Assembly: GCF_003609635.1 (NCBI RefSeq)
Contig: NZ_MCIA01000006.1
Span: 1 to 64,000 of the forward strand
Direction of reading: 5' to 3'
Source of the DNA: Lacrimispora algidixylanolytica
Lineage (GTDB): Bacteria; Bacillota; Clostridia; Lachnospirales; Lachnospiraceae
DNA length: 64,000 bases
The notes below the pieces were generated by a model. The model saw nothing but the letters and a program-made list of their open reading frames with translations. It was not told the origin of the DNA and ran no database searches. This document shows, piece by piece, positions 29,833 through 38,915 of the stretch (positions within the stretch are counted from its first letter, which is position 1; every line of letters starts with the position of its first letter). The position numbers were made by a program, and so were the translations under genes.

Positions 29833-30783
29833 ATGAAAAAAGAAATATATTTAGCAGGTGGCTGCTTTTGGGGAACAGAACAATATCTGCAACATATCAA
29901 AGGAATTTTAGCAACAGAGGTAGGTTATGCAAACGGTAATACGGAAAATCCGACTTATGAAGAGGTTTGCAGAAAAAACACGGGACATGCGGAAGCCGTA
30001 AAGGTGGAATATGAGGACACTGTGATAGGACTTCCCTATATTTTGGAATTGTATTATGACGTGATTAATCCGGTCAGTGTAAACCGCCAGGGTGGCGATG
30101 TTGGTTCCCAATACCGGACTGGGATTTATTATATCGATGAACAGGATATTTCTGTAATAGAAAGTTCTATTTTAAAACTTCAGGAGAAGTACAAGGAAAA
30201 AATAGCAATTGAACGATTACCCCTTAATAATTATTATAAGGCAGAAGAATATCATCAAAAATATTTAGATAAAAATCCAGGTGGGTATTGCCACATTGGA
30301 GCTGATAAATTTGAAAAAGCGAAAAAGGCGATTGATAAGGATAAGAAATTTGAAAAGAAATCCCTAGGGAAACTAAAACGAGATCTAACAACCGAACAGT
30401 TTGAAGTAACTCAAAACAGTGCGACAGAAGCACCCTTTAAAAATGAATATTTCAATGAATTCAGTCAGGGGATTTACGTAGACATTACCACTGGAGAACC
30501 ACTTTTTATGTCGGCGGACAAGTTTGACTCTGGATGTGGATGGCCAAGCTTTTCAAAACCGATTGACACCGCTATGATTAATGAACTAAAAGACACTAGT
30601 ATTGGAAGAGTTAGAACTGAAGTGAGAAGCAGTCATGGGGATGCCCATCTTGGTCACGTATTTACAGATGGTCCAAAAGAGAGTGGCGGCCTTCGTTACT
30701 GCATTAATAGTGCCTCCCTTCGGTTTGTTCCAAAGGAAAAGATGGAAGAAGAGGGATACGGAGAATATCTGGGATTGTTTTAA
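29833..30783 (+). CDS. msrAB: bifunctional peptide methionine sulfoxide reductase MsrA/MsrB
   Basis: A 316-residue fusion repairing both epimers of methionine sulfoxide. Residues 1-160 are MsrA with the catalytic cysteine C11 in GGCFWGTE; residues about 180-316 are MsrB with [12 protein letters not shown] and the catalytic cysteine in [13 protein letters not shown]. The two CxxC zinc pairs of zinc-type MsrB are absent. The open frame extends to 29761, but GAGAGGTGG before ATG 29833 and the family start support 29833. No signal peptide, so it is cytosolic. Confidence 0.95.
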   Translation: MKKEIYLAGGCFWGTEQYLQHIKGILATEVGYANGNTENPTYEEVCRKNTGHAEAVKVEYEDTVIGLPYILELYYDVINPVSVNRQGGDVGSQYRTGIYYIDEQDISVIESSILKLQEKYKEKIAIERLPLNNYYKAEEYHQKYLDKNPGGYCHIGADKFEKAKKAIDKDKKFEKKSLGKLKRDLTTEQFEVTQNSATEAPFKNEYFNEFSQGIYVDITTGEPLFMSADKFDSGCGWPSFSKPIDTAMINELKDTSIGRVRTEVRSSHGDAHLGHVFTDGPKESGGLRYCINSASLRFVPKEKMEEEGYGEYLGLF

Positions 30784-30843
30784 GGTTCGTATAATTTCTA
30801 GAATCTGGAATATAATGTACTAAAATATTTCCAGGAGAAATGA

Positions 30844-32220
30844 ATGATTCAAGGCAGAAATAGAAACAAAATTCATTCTTGCAATGATGAAAATACTATG
30901 TTTGAACGGCATCTGGATCCATCTGATATTTATATCCTAAGGGGTTACGGAATCGAGGTTTTTATCAACAATCTAGATTCCCCATCCAGCATGGTTTTCG
31001 ATGAAGAAGGAAATATTTTGATCTCCGATTCCGGTAGGGCTACAGGTGAACCCAGGATACTAAAGTCAGCCAATGGCCACCTTGAAACCATTGCAGAGGA
31101 CTTTGTCACCCCCATATCAGGGATCAATTATCTAAATGGTGTTTTATACGTATCTCATAGAGGGTTTATCACCAAAATATATAAAGATGGTACAAGACAA
31201 AATATCATTATGGGCCTGCCAAGCAATGGAGATCATGTAAATAGCCCGGTTACTTTTTCACCAGATAATAAGCTATATTTTGGACAGGGTACAGTCACCA
31301 ACAGTGGAGTGGTGGGAAATGATAATAAATGGGTGACCGTTTCTCCATTGTTATGTGATTATACGGGGGATTATGTCATGCTCAACGGACAGAATTTTCT
31401 CACGGATAACATTCTGACAGAGGCTGTAACCGATGATCCAGCGCTTACTGGTGCGTTCTCCCCCTATGGTATACCTAACATAGAATTTGAAATTAGAAGA
31501 AGGTATATAAAGGCGTCAGGAAGTATATTAAGGGCAAATTTAGATGGCTCAAATTTAGAGCAGGTTGCATGGGGGTTTCGTGATCCTGCATTCTTAAACT
31601 TTGACAACAGCGGTCAGCTCTACTCAGTGAATAATGGATTTAATCCCGTAGGCTCTAGGCCGATTGAAAATGCGAGTGATGACTTTTATTATATCACGCC
31701 GAATCAGTGGTATGGTTGGCCTGATTTTTCCGGTGGAGAACCGGTGGATTCCCCCAGGTATACTCCAGCCACGGGAACTCAGCCCACCTTAATATTTAAA
31801 AACCAACCAAATGTACCTCCAAGGCCTTATGTAAGATTTCCACCAAATTCCACCTTGTCAAGCTTTCAGTTTAATTACAATCGTTCCTTTAGTACTTATG
31901 GAGATGTTTATGTGACCGAGTTTGGAAGCACCATTGACGGACATTTTGGGGAAGGGACGCCGTACGCTGGTTCCGGGCATCGGGTATCCAAAATTGATAT
32001 GAAAGCCAGAAACATCAGTACCTTTGCAATCAATAAAAATGGATTTCCTTCCTCCATAGCCAGAAGCGGTGGGCTAGAACGCCCGGTGCATCTGCTCTTT
32101 GGACCAGATGGAGCCATGTACATTGTTGATATGGGGTATAATTTGGATGGGGATCCAAGTGTTTTTATTCCAAGAACCGGAGTCGTATGGAGGGTCTACC
32201 GCACGGCAGAATCGATATGA
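30844..32220 (+). CDS. sorbosone-dehydrogenase-like beta-propeller protein
   Basis: A 458-residue protein with recurring NHL-like blades (SSMVFDEEGNILISDSG, PVTFSPDNKLYFGQGT, HLLFGPDGAMYIVDMGY). It resembles L-sorbosone or PQQ-type sugar dehydrogenase propellers (GFRDPAFLNFDNSGQLYSVNNG). There is no signal peptide and no visible PQQ synthesis gene, so PQQ use is doubtful; it may be a lactonase or binding propeller. It follows msrAB by 60 bases and runs into a carbonic anhydrase gene, so the two may be co-transcribed. Confidence 0.78.
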   Translation: MIQGRNRNKIHSCNDENTMFERHLDPSDIYILRGYGIEVFINNLDSPSSMVFDEEGNILISDSGRATGEPRILKSANGHLETIAEDFVTPISGINYLNGVLYVSHRGFITKIYKDGTRQNIIMGLPSNGDHVNSPVTFSPDNKLYFGQGTVTNSGVVGNDNKWVTVSPLLCDYTGDYVMLNGQNFLTDNILTEAVTDDPALTGAFSPYGIPNIEFEIRRRYIKASGSILRANLDGSNLEQVAWGFRDPAFLNFDNSGQLYSVNNGFNPVGSRPIENASDDFYYITPNQWYGWPDFSGGEPVDSPRYTPATGTQPTLIFKNQPNVPPRPYVRFPPNSTLSSFQFNYNRSFSTYGDVYVTEFGSTIDGHFGEGTPYAGSGHRVSKIDMKARNISTFAINKNGFPSSIARSGGLERPVHLLFGPDGAMYIVDMGYNLDGDPSVFIPRTGVVWRVYRTAESI

Positions 32221-32258
32221 ACAGGTCTGCCATAAATTTAGCAGGAGATGAATCAAAT

Positions 32259-32801
32259 ATGATTGATGATATACTTGAGTATAATGAAAAATTTGTTAAA
32301 AATAATGGATACGAAAAATATATTACAAACAAGTATCCCGATAAAAAGACAGCCATTGTATCTTGTATGGATACCCGGCTGACGGAGCTTTTACCTGCAG
32401 CTCTAGGAATGAAAAATGGAGATGCTAAAATCATAAAAAATGCTGGTGGAATTATTTCCCATCCCTTTGGAAGTGCCATGAGAAGTCTTTTAATCGGTAT
32501 CTATGAACTTGGAGTCGATGAAATTCTTGTCATTGGTCATACGGACTGCGGTGCAAGACATACGGACAGTAAGGTCATGACCCAAAAGATGAAAGCAAGG
32601 GGAGTAGAACAAAAAAATATTGATTTAATTAAATATTATGGAATTGATTTTGATTCTTGGCTGGGAGGCTTTTTGGACCTGGATCAGTCTATCCATAAAT
32701 CAGTAGAGCTAATTAAAAATCACCCTCTGATACCAGAAGGAATCAAGGTCTACGGACTGGTAATTGACTCAATGACGGGGGCCTTACGCCGTGTGATTTA
32801 G
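32259..32801 (+). CDS. beta-class carbonic anhydrase
   Basis: A 180-residue enzyme interconverting CO2 and bicarbonate. The zinc ligands are C36, H94 and C97 (SCMDTR and GHTDCGA), with the D38-R40 dyad. It starts MIDDILEYNEKF, normal for the short clostridial type, with AGGAG at 32243-32247 upstream; an ATG at 32217 that overlaps the previous stop codon would add 14 residues and is an alternative. It probably forms an operon with the propeller gene and is followed 36 bases later by an oxidoreductase. Confidence 0.9.
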   Translation: MIDDILEYNEKFVKNNGYEKYITNKYPDKKTAIVSCMDTRLTELLPAALGMKNGDAKIIKNAGGIISHPFGSAMRSLLIGIYELGVDEILVIGHTDCGARHTDSKVMTQKMKARGVEQKNIDLIKYYGIDFDSWLGGFLDLDQSIHKSVELIKNHPLIPEGIKVYGLVIDSMTGALRRVI

Positions 32802-32837
32802 GTATAGTGATTGACTTACACATAGGAGATGATTGAT

Positions 32838-33830
32838 ATGAAATTAGGAATTGCTGGTACTGGAATGATTGCAAGGGATTTTCTATCCATACAAGAGCAG
32901 ATTCCTGGTATTAGCGTATGTGCCTTGCTCACGACGAAAAAGAGTGAGGTTTCAACCAGGGAGCTTGCAGACCAATACGGGATTGAATTGGTATTTACCC
33001 AATATGACCAGCTTCTAAAGAGTTGTGTTGACACCATCTATGTTGCCTTACCCAATCATCTGCATTTCAAGTTTGCAAGGGAGGCCTTAGAAGCAGGGAA
33101 ACACGTAATTGTGGAAAAACCCTTCACCTCCAATGAACGGGAAGCTAACATTCTTTGCAATCTCGCAAGGGAAAAGAAGCTGTTTTTATTTGAAGCGGTC
33201 ACCACTTTATATCTGCCAAATTTTAAAAGGATTAAGGATTCTCTTTCTAAATTAGGGGATATAAAGATTGTGCAATGTAATTTTTCTCAGTATTCTTCAA
33301 GGTATGATTCTTTTAAGCAGGGTCAGGTGCTTCCTGCTTTTGATCCGGGCTCATCTGGTGGCGCTCTGATGGATATTAACATCTATAACCTCCACTACGT
33401 TGTGGGGCTATTTGGAGAGCCTGAGCGCTTTGCGTATTATCCCAATATAGAAAGAGGAATTGATACATCTGGGATCTTGATTCTTAACTATAAAAACTTC
33501 CAGTGCTCCTTGACTGGTGCCAAGGACTGCACGAGCCCTCCGGTATACAAAATACAAGGAGACAAGGGGTATCTGATTCAGGAAACAACTGCCAACGTGT
33601 GTGAAGCATTCACCCTTATGAGTCATGATGGGACAAGCATGACGGTTAACGACAATCACGAAAATCACCGCATGATATATGAGTTTATAGAATTTCAAAA
33701 GATGATACAAAACAACCAACTAGAATCATGTTACGAAATTCTAAATCACACTCTTTTGGTCAGTAAAATTCAGACTCGTGCTAGGTTAAAAGCAGGGATT
33801 TATTTTCAGGATGAAGCAGAAAATTTGTAA
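32838..33830 (+). CDS. Gfo/Idh/MocA family NAD(P)-dependent oxidoreductase
   Basis: A 330-residue two-domain dehydrogenase. The Rossmann motif GIAGTGMIARDF is at the N-terminus, the EKPFTSN catalytic-lysine motif (usual EKP) near residue 93, and the GGALMDINIYNLHYVVGLFG segment provides the second-domain motif. Substrates are usually sugars or cyclitols and cannot be read here. ATG 32838 is chosen over 32829 because AGGAG (32823-32828) leaves no space for the earlier start. Confidence 0.9.
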   Translation: MKLGIAGTGMIARDFLSIQEQIPGISVCALLTTKKSEVSTRELADQYGIELVFTQYDQLLKSCVDTIYVALPNHLHFKFAREALEAGKHVIVEKPFTSNEREANILCNLAREKKLFLFEAVTTLYLPNFKRIKDSLSKLGDIKIVQCNFSQYSSRYDSFKQGQVLPAFDPGSSGGALMDINIYNLHYVVGLFGEPERFAYYPNIERGIDTSGILILNYKNFQCSLTGAKDCTSPPVYKIQGDKGYLIQETTANVCEAFTLMSHDGTSMTVNDNHENHRMIYEFIEFQKMIQNNQLESCYEILNHTLLVSKIQTRARLKAGIYFQDEAENL

Positions 33831-33859
33831 TTGACATTTATTCTTGCCTATGCTATGAT
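33831..33859 (+). promoter_or_regulatory. promoter of the T-box operon
   Basis: TTGACA (33831-33836), 17-base spacer, TATGAT (33854-33859), directly after the stop codon of the previous gene. Confidence 0.82.
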
Positions 33860-33869
33860 TGCGGAAATA

Positions 33870-34134
33870 GAAAAAGGCGATGAAGAGAAATAGTACATAT
33901 GCGCGGAATTTCAGAGAGAAGATGGTTGGTGAGAATCTTCATTCCAAAGTATGGAAGCAGTCTCAGAGCTTTGGCCCGAACCATGATTTTATCATCTAGT
34001 AGGCTCCAACGTATTCCCACGTTACAGGGACTCGGTATGTCAGTACCGTAAGAGTGCAGAGATTTCTCTGAATTTAGGTGGTAACACGGATTGTATATTC
34101 GCCCTAAGCGTTTCGACGCTTGGGGCTTTTTTTT
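33870..34134 (+). ncRNA. T-box riboswitch
   Basis: The leader has the T-box order: AGTA motif near 33892, AGAGAG distal loop near 33913, GGTTGGTGAGAATC, and the T-box proper AGGTGGTAACACGG (34076-34089). The terminator is GCCCTAAGCG (34101-34110) pairing with CGCTTGGGGC (34117-34126), then eight T residues. The UGGU of the T-box would pair with a tRNA whose discriminator base is A. A GCA triplet at 33957-33959 in the 3' side of stem I is a candidate alanine specifier, which would fit the alanine-aminotransferase-like product; the neighbouring GTC (Val) cannot be excluded. Confidence 0.93.
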
Positions 34135-34167
34135 ATTTATTTCACGCAGAAAAAAAGGAGAAAAATT

Positions 34168-35388
34168 ATGAAAACATTTGAAAAATCCGCTAAACTTAAC
34201 TATGTGTGTTATGATATCAGAGGACCGGTTATGGATGAGGCCAACCGTATGATAGAACAGGGAATGGATATTTTGAAACTAAATATCGGAAATCCCGCAA
34301 CCTTTGGTTTTCGAGCACCAGAAGAACTCTTAAGACTGATGAATGACAACCTCTGCAATACAGAAGGTTATTCAGATTCTAAGGGACTCTTATCTGCAAG
34401 AAAATCCATAGTGGAATATAGCAAGAAAAAAGGAATTCATCAGGTGACCACTGACGATGTCTATACGGGAAATGGAGTTAGCGAGCTAATCACCTTATCC
34501 ATGCAGGGACTTTTAAATCCTGGGGATGAAATCTTAGTACCTTCTCCAGATTATCCCTTATGGACCGCATCTGTAACCCTTGCAGGAGGAACAGCTGTGC
34601 ATTATGTCTGTGACGAACAGTCAGACTGGTATCCCGATATTCAGGATATAAAAAGCAAGATCACAAGTAATACAAAAGGCATTGTTGTCATTAATCCAAA
34701 CAATCCCACTGGAGCACTGTATCCCAAAGAGCTTCTTATGGAAATTGCAGAAATATCCAGACAAAATGGACTGATTATCTTCGCCGACGAGATCTATGAC
34801 AGGCTGGTACTTGATGGTGAGGAACATGTCTCAATCGCTTCCCTTGCTCCAGATCTCTTAACCATTACTTTTAATGGTCTTTCCAAATCCCATTTAATTG
34901 CTGGCTACCGTTGCGGCTGGATGAGCTTGTGCGGAGATAAATCCTTTGCAAAGGGATATGTGGAAGGGATCAATTTGCTGTCCTCCATGCGATTATGTTC
35001 CAATGTTCCAGCTCAGTCAGTCATCAGTGCTGCTCTTAAGATGGAAGAGGAGACAAAACAGCTTCTTGTACCAGGGGGAAGAGTTTATGAGCAGAGAGAA
35101 TACATATACCATGCTTTGAATGAGATTCAAGGAATTTCAGTGGTAAAGCCTAAGGCTGCCTTTTATATGTTCCCAAAAATCGATACAAAACGGTTCCAGA
35201 TTCAAGATGATGAAAAGTTTGTTCTGGACTTTTTAATGGATAAGAAAATCTTGCTGACTCATGGGGGTGGGTTTCATTGGGAGAAACCGGATCATTTTAG
35301 AGTGGTTTATCTGCCGGAAATCAATCAGTTAAAAACTGCCTGTGAAAAATTGTCTGATTTCCTGTCTTATTACAAGCAGAAAAACTGA
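34168..35388 (+). CDS. AlaA-like pyridoxal-phosphate aminotransferase
   Basis: A 406-residue class I aminotransferase. It starts with the AlaA-type pattern NYVCYDIRGPVMDEANRM and LKLNIGNPATFGF; the PLP-binding lysine is in FNGLSKSHLIAGYRCGW near residue 240, and the substrate arginine in HFRVVYLP near the C-terminus. AlaA makes alanine from pyruvate and glutamate, so control by a T-box with a possible Ala codon would be logical. ATG 34168 follows AAGGAG. It is followed 24 bases later by an MFS gene under the same leader. Confidence 0.88.
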   Translation: MKTFEKSAKLNYVCYDIRGPVMDEANRMIEQGMDILKLNIGNPATFGFRAPEELLRLMNDNLCNTEGYSDSKGLLSARKSIVEYSKKKGIHQVTTDDVYTGNGVSELITLSMQGLLNPGDEILVPSPDYPLWTASVTLAGGTAVHYVCDEQSDWYPDIQDIKSKITSNTKGIVVINPNNPTGALYPKELLMEIAEISRQNGLIIFADEIYDRLVLDGEEHVSIASLAPDLLTITFNGLSKSHLIAGYRCGWMSLCGDKSFAKGYVEGINLLSSMRLCSNVPAQSVISAALKMEEETKQLLVPGGRVYEQREYIYHALNEIQGISVVKPKAAFYMFPKIDTKRFQIQDDEKFVLDFLMDKKILLTHGGGFHWEKPDHFRVVYLPEINQLKTACEKLSDFLSYYKQKN

Positions 35389-35412
35389 TCTAGATAACAG
35401 GGGAGGGGTATC

Positions 35413-36555
35413 ATGAAGTATGAGAAATTAGCAGTACCGGTTATATTGGCGTCTTTGCCATGCGTTGTGTTTGAGGGGCTGTTTCCGTTATATACGGAAC
35501 AACTAGGGTTTACTACATTGAAAATGACCATTTTTTATTCCACGTTTGCTTTTTCTGGGCTGATTATGAGGCTCCTTATGGGAACGGTTTCAGATCGTTA
35601 TACCAGACGCAGCGTTTTTTTATGGGCATTATCTCTGTATGCAGTCGCATATTTTTTCTTGTCTGGTGCAGAATCCATGCCATTTCTCATGGTAGCACGA
35701 TTTGTACAGGGAGCCGCAGGTATTTTGCTTACCCTTTCGGTCATCGGGGTTATAACCGATGAAAATAATAATTTTGGTCAAAGTATGGGGCGGTTTGACA
35801 GCAACCGGTATCTTGGTGGAATGATAGGGATAGGACTTTCCTTTTTGATTTTTTATCATTACGATTTATTAAAAGGCTGGAAATTATTCTTTCTATGTTG
35901 TGCCGTCGCCTCTCTAGTGGCCTGTTTTTACAGCTTTTTCAAGATAAAAAGGCAAGAAAAAAAAGAGTTCCCTGTGAAAACTAGGATTGTTTTTTCCAGG
36001 GATAAAAAGAAAATATGGGTATTCAGCTTGGTTTTTAACCTGTTTTCTAGTATGATCGGGGTTTTGTTGATTCCTTATTTAAAAGCGGCTTATGATCTTA
36101 ATATGGAGACCATGGTATTCGTATTCATGCTACCTATTTTAGTTTCTTCCTTTGCGGGTCCTCATCTGGGGCGGCTAGGAGATTCCTTTGGTTATCGTAA
36201 GGTGATGGTGATTTCTGCTTTCTTATCAGCGCTCATGGCTTTTTCCATTCCTATGTTTCACAACATCAAAGGTTTTTCCCTTATATGGACCTTTTATGTG
36301 GTTTTCATGTCCGCACTGGACTATGCTCTGGATGCTTTGTTTGTTCAGGGAATAAATGAGAATGAGATTGGAAATTATTATGGAAAGTATGCGTTTGGAG
36401 TCAATATTGGTGGTATACTGGGCCCTGTAGCAGGGGGATATTTATTTGATAAACTGGGAATCCATATTCCTTATATAACCTTTTCAGTTTTGATGGTGCT
36501 GTTTGCCTTTTTTGTTTTATGGCAGCTACCAAGAGAAAGTCGTAAAGAAGATTAA
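35413..36555 (+). CDS. MFS transporter co-transcribed with the aminotransferase
   Basis: A 380-residue protein with 12 predicted membrane helices. The MFS loop 2-3 motif appears as RLLMGTVSDRYTRRSV near residues 53-68 and its second-half echo as LGRLGDSFGYRKVMVI. The substrate is unknown; because it shares the T-box leader with an AlaA-like enzyme, amino acid uptake or export is a reasonable guess. Ribosome site GGGGAGGGG precedes ATG 35413. Confidence 0.85.
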   Translation: MKYEKLAVPVILASLPCVVFEGLFPLYTEQLGFTTLKMTIFYSTFAFSGLIMRLLMGTVSDRYTRRSVFLWALSLYAVAYFFLSGAESMPFLMVARFVQGAAGILLTLSVIGVITDENNNFGQSMGRFDSNRYLGGMIGIGLSFLIFYHYDLLKGWKLFFLCCAVASLVACFYSFFKIKRQEKKEFPVKTRIVFSRDKKKIWVFSLVFNLFSSMIGVLLIPYLKAAYDLNMETMVFVFMLPILVSSFAGPHLGRLGDSFGYRKVMVISAFLSALMAFSIPMFHNIKGFSLIWTFYVVFMSALDYALDALFVQGINENEIGNYYGKYAFGVNIGGILGPVAGGYLFDKLGIHIPYITFSVLMVLFAFFVLWQLPRESRKED

Positions 36556-36670
36556 AGCGATTTGTATGCTAGTAAACGGTTTCTATAATATAATGAATTA
36601 ATATATAAAAAGGAGCAGCGTGAGTCAATGCCATTTAGTTAAGGCGGACTTAATACAGGCTCTTGCTTAC

Positions 36671-36715
36671 AAGGACAGGTGTTTGAGCTTTTTCAAACCC
36701 TGTCCTTCTTTTTAT
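36671..36715 (+). terminator. terminator upstream of tetR
   Basis: AAGGACAGG (36671-36679) and GTTTGA (36681-36686) pair with TCAAAC (36693-36698) and CCTGTCCTT (36699-36707), with one bulged T, then CTTCTTTTT. It lies 115 bases after the MFS stop. The segment 36605-36670 has a ribosome-site-like AGGAG followed by short frames, so it could also end a small RNA. Confidence 0.82.
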
Positions 36716-36773
36716 ATAATGTTCTATTGGATGGATTTAATCTTTTTAGTAATATCGATATTTCAAATACTGC

Positions 36774-36802
36774 TTGACATGTGAACTAATTCATAATATG
36801 AT
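36774..36802 (+). promoter_or_regulatory. promoter of the tetR operon
   Basis: TTGACA (36774-36779), 17-base spacer, TATGAT (36797-36802). Both operator palindromes touch it. Confidence 0.82.
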
Positions 36803-36817
36803 GTGAATAGATTCACA
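36780..36817 (+). promoter_or_regulatory. paired TetR-type operators
   Basis: A perfect palindrome TGTGAAT-AG-ATTCACA lies at 36802-36817, and a degenerate copy TGTGAACTAATTCATA at 36780-36795 fills the spacer. They bracket the -10 box directly upstream of a TetR gene, as expected for autorepression. Confidence 0.72.
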
Positions 36818-36838
36818 CTTCGCAGGAAGGAGTATTAT

Positions 36839-37498
36839 ATGCCAAAAAATAGTTTCTTTCGTTTAGATGAGGCAAGGCGCGAGGAGATATCCAATAGCGC
36901 TATGCATCTGTTTGTTGATAATCCTTATGAGGATATAACGATGAAGATGGTTTTGGATTGTTTGTCGATGCACCCCGGAACATTTTATCGGTATTTTGAG
37001 GACAAAGATGACCTTTATTGTCTATTAATACGCAATGTAGCTCAGAAAAGAGCTGCATATTTTAATAACAGTGATGAAGATTCCCTTTTCCGGTTCTTCC
37101 TTAGTGGCTTATTTGGTAGCGATACTGGTAATGTGACTGAGCCACTGAATGAGTTGGAAATCAGTCTTACTGAAACATTTTTATACATCCCTGAGAACAT
37201 TTTGCTTAAAGTATATCTGAATGTGCTAAAGGGAGAGTCATTCCCCTTAATTAAGGACATTTTACGCCGAATGAGAGTTGATGGATATCTTAGACCTGAT
37301 ATTGACGACGACCTGATTTCTTTTATGTTTGAATCAATGCAGTTTAATTTAGTCATGTTTTTTAGGGAATTCAATGTTAAGGACTCTAATCTGCAACATA
37401 AGATTAGCAAGTACTTTGTTGACTTTATGGGTCATGGGCTGCTTGAAGATCATAAATATTCTGAAATTGTTAGGGATATCAAGAAAACAAAGGAGTAG
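36839..37498 (+). CDS. TetR/AcrR-family regulator
   Basis: A 219-residue one-component regulator. The N-terminal three-helix DNA-binding domain includes ITMKMVLDCLSMHPGTFYRYFEDKDDLY; the rest is a helical ligand-binding domain without recognisable specificity. The frame is open to 36803, but AAGGAG and the promoter position support ATG 36839. It is followed 112 bases later by an alpha/beta hydrolase, the likely target gene together with itself. Confidence 0.9.
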   Translation: MPKNSFFRLDEARREEISNSAMHLFVDNPYEDITMKMVLDCLSMHPGTFYRYFEDKDDLYCLLIRNVAQKRAAYFNNSDEDSLFRFFLSGLFGSDTGNVTEPLNELEISLTETFLYIPENILLKVYLNVLKGESFPLIKDILRRMRVDGYLRPDIDDDLISFMFESMQFNLVMFFREFNVKDSNLQHKISKYFVDFMGHGLLEDHKYSEIVRDIKKTKE

Positions 37499-37610
37499 AT
37501 ATGATTCATTGGAAATAGGATGTGATCATTTCACCGTTTTGAAAAGCGCTGATAGCGCAAGGAATGTACTTTACACTCGCCACTTCTATTAATTAAGGAG
37601 GAAGAAGAAA

Positions 37611-38747
37611 ATGAAAACTTATGACTCATTTCCACAACCAATTGGCGGCTATACTGTTGGTCGAACCCAGATGGATTTTGATTACACGGCATCGGACAAT
37701 TCAAAAAGAGGACTGACAGCGTTTGTTTACTATCCGTCCGACAGTAGCGAAGGTAAGGAGACATCAACATACATGTTTCCTGAAATCTACGATATGTTTC
37801 ATGAGCAGCCACTTATCACTGTCCTAAAGGATGTTTTCTCTATAGATATCAAGACCCAGTGTTACGACGACCTTGCTCTCTCTGGGAAGGAAAAGTGCTA
37901 TCCGGTGTTATTCTATGTTTGCGGCGGGGGAGGTTCTCCAGAATGGGGTACAGTGCTTTGTACAGACTTGGCGAGCATGGGATATGTTGTGGTAAGTATC
38001 GGCCATCAAAATAGCACGATGTATAAGCGTAAAGATGGGCGCCTGTTTAATATATCAAGAGGTTTTTCGGATGTCATTATGGCGTTTTCAGAAGATCCTG
38101 GGATGCTTACTTTGGCTGGAAAGATGGAGATGCATCCTGACGATGAAACTGCAATTGAGATGTGCCATAATGTGCTTACACTGCCCATACTTGCCAAGTT
38201 AACAGAGTATAGTGAATTACAGGCAGAAGATGTAAGGTATGTAGCCGATTATCTTTACAAGCTAAACTCTGGAGAGTTGAAATCCATCTTTGAGAGAAGA
38301 TTGTTGCTTGATATCGGCATGGGTATCGTTGGACATTCTTATGGAGGGCCTACAACGGCGATTGTTTGTCGGGACGACGATCGGTTTGCCTGCGGGATTG
38401 GCCTGGATAGCGGTGCCTTCGGCCTTTTAGACAGCGACCTTAAGAAACCCTTCTTGCTGATGTTTTCTGAGCCTAACTATAACATGAATGCGCTAATTGG
38501 TCTTAATAATAGCATGGAAACCTATTATTACTCTGTTGATCGTGCTGCGCATTTGGATTACTGCGACATCGTATTTAGTAGTGTTAATGAGCAATTCAGA
38601 GGCGAGCGAGATGCTATGGAGATGCGAAATCTTGTTACAGATTATACGAAAACTTTCTTTGATCATTATATACTACAGAAGGCTGAGAGTGTGGAAAGTC
38701 TAGCTTACGATGGTGTGGACTTGGTCAAGAAGACCAGCAATCAGTAA
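37611..38747 (+). CDS. alpha/beta hydrolase (PAF-acetylhydrolase/dienelactone hydrolase-like)
   Basis: A 378-residue hydrolase. The nucleophile elbow is GHSYGG near residues 243-248, an aspartate follows in GIGLDSGAF, and the histidine is in RAAHLDYCD near residue 306. The oxyanion region FYVCGGGGSPEWGTVL is near residue 105. It resembles cytosolic platelet-activating-factor acetylhydrolase and dienelactone hydrolase folds, with no signal peptide. AAGGAGGAAG precedes ATG 37611. Probably controlled by the upstream TetR regulator; the ester substrate is unknown. Confidence 0.82.
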   Translation: MKTYDSFPQPIGGYTVGRTQMDFDYTASDNSKRGLTAFVYYPSDSSEGKETSTYMFPEIYDMFHEQPLITVLKDVFSIDIKTQCYDDLALSGKEKCYPVLFYVCGGGGSPEWGTVLCTDLASMGYVVVSIGHQNSTMYKRKDGRLFNISRGFSDVIMAFSEDPGMLTLAGKMEMHPDDETAIEMCHNVLTLPILAKLTEYSELQAEDVRYVADYLYKLNSGELKSIFERRLLLDIGMGIVGHSYGGPTTAIVCRDDDRFACGIGLDSGAFGLLDSDLKKPFLLMFSEPNYNMNALIGLNNSMETYYYSVDRAAHLDYCDIVFSSVNEQFRGERDAMEMRNLVTDYTKTFFDHYILQKAESVESLAYDGVDLVKKTSNQ

Positions 38748-38803
38748 TATAACCGAGAGATTACGAATAAGCACATATCAAAGAGCTAGCCGTGTAGACA
38801 AAA

Positions 38804-38878
38804 AAGCCGATAACCACTATTATGATATGTTCTTTGTCAAGTTGACAGGGGGCATATCATTATGCGGTTATCGGCTTT
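38804..38878. terminator. large bidirectional terminator hairpin
   Basis: AAAGCCGATAACC (38804-38815 region) pairs with GGTTATCGGCTTT (38865-38878 region), and an inner ATTATGATATG pairs with CATATCATTAT. It separates the hydrolase gene from the convergent FrnE-like gene. Confidence 0.82.
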
Positions 38879-38915
38879 CTCATAGTTCAGGCATTAAGTG
38901 TAAACTGTCCCTTTT

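Noticed and set aside
30224-30433. Antisense frames inside msrAB and other long genes
   Set aside because: They are shadows of strongly conserved proteins on the other strand, without ribosome sites.
36620-36784. 54-codon frame from GTG 36620
   Set aside because: It runs through a terminator hairpin and into the tetR promoter, so it is unlikely to be a full gene; kept only as a possible leader or small RNA segment.
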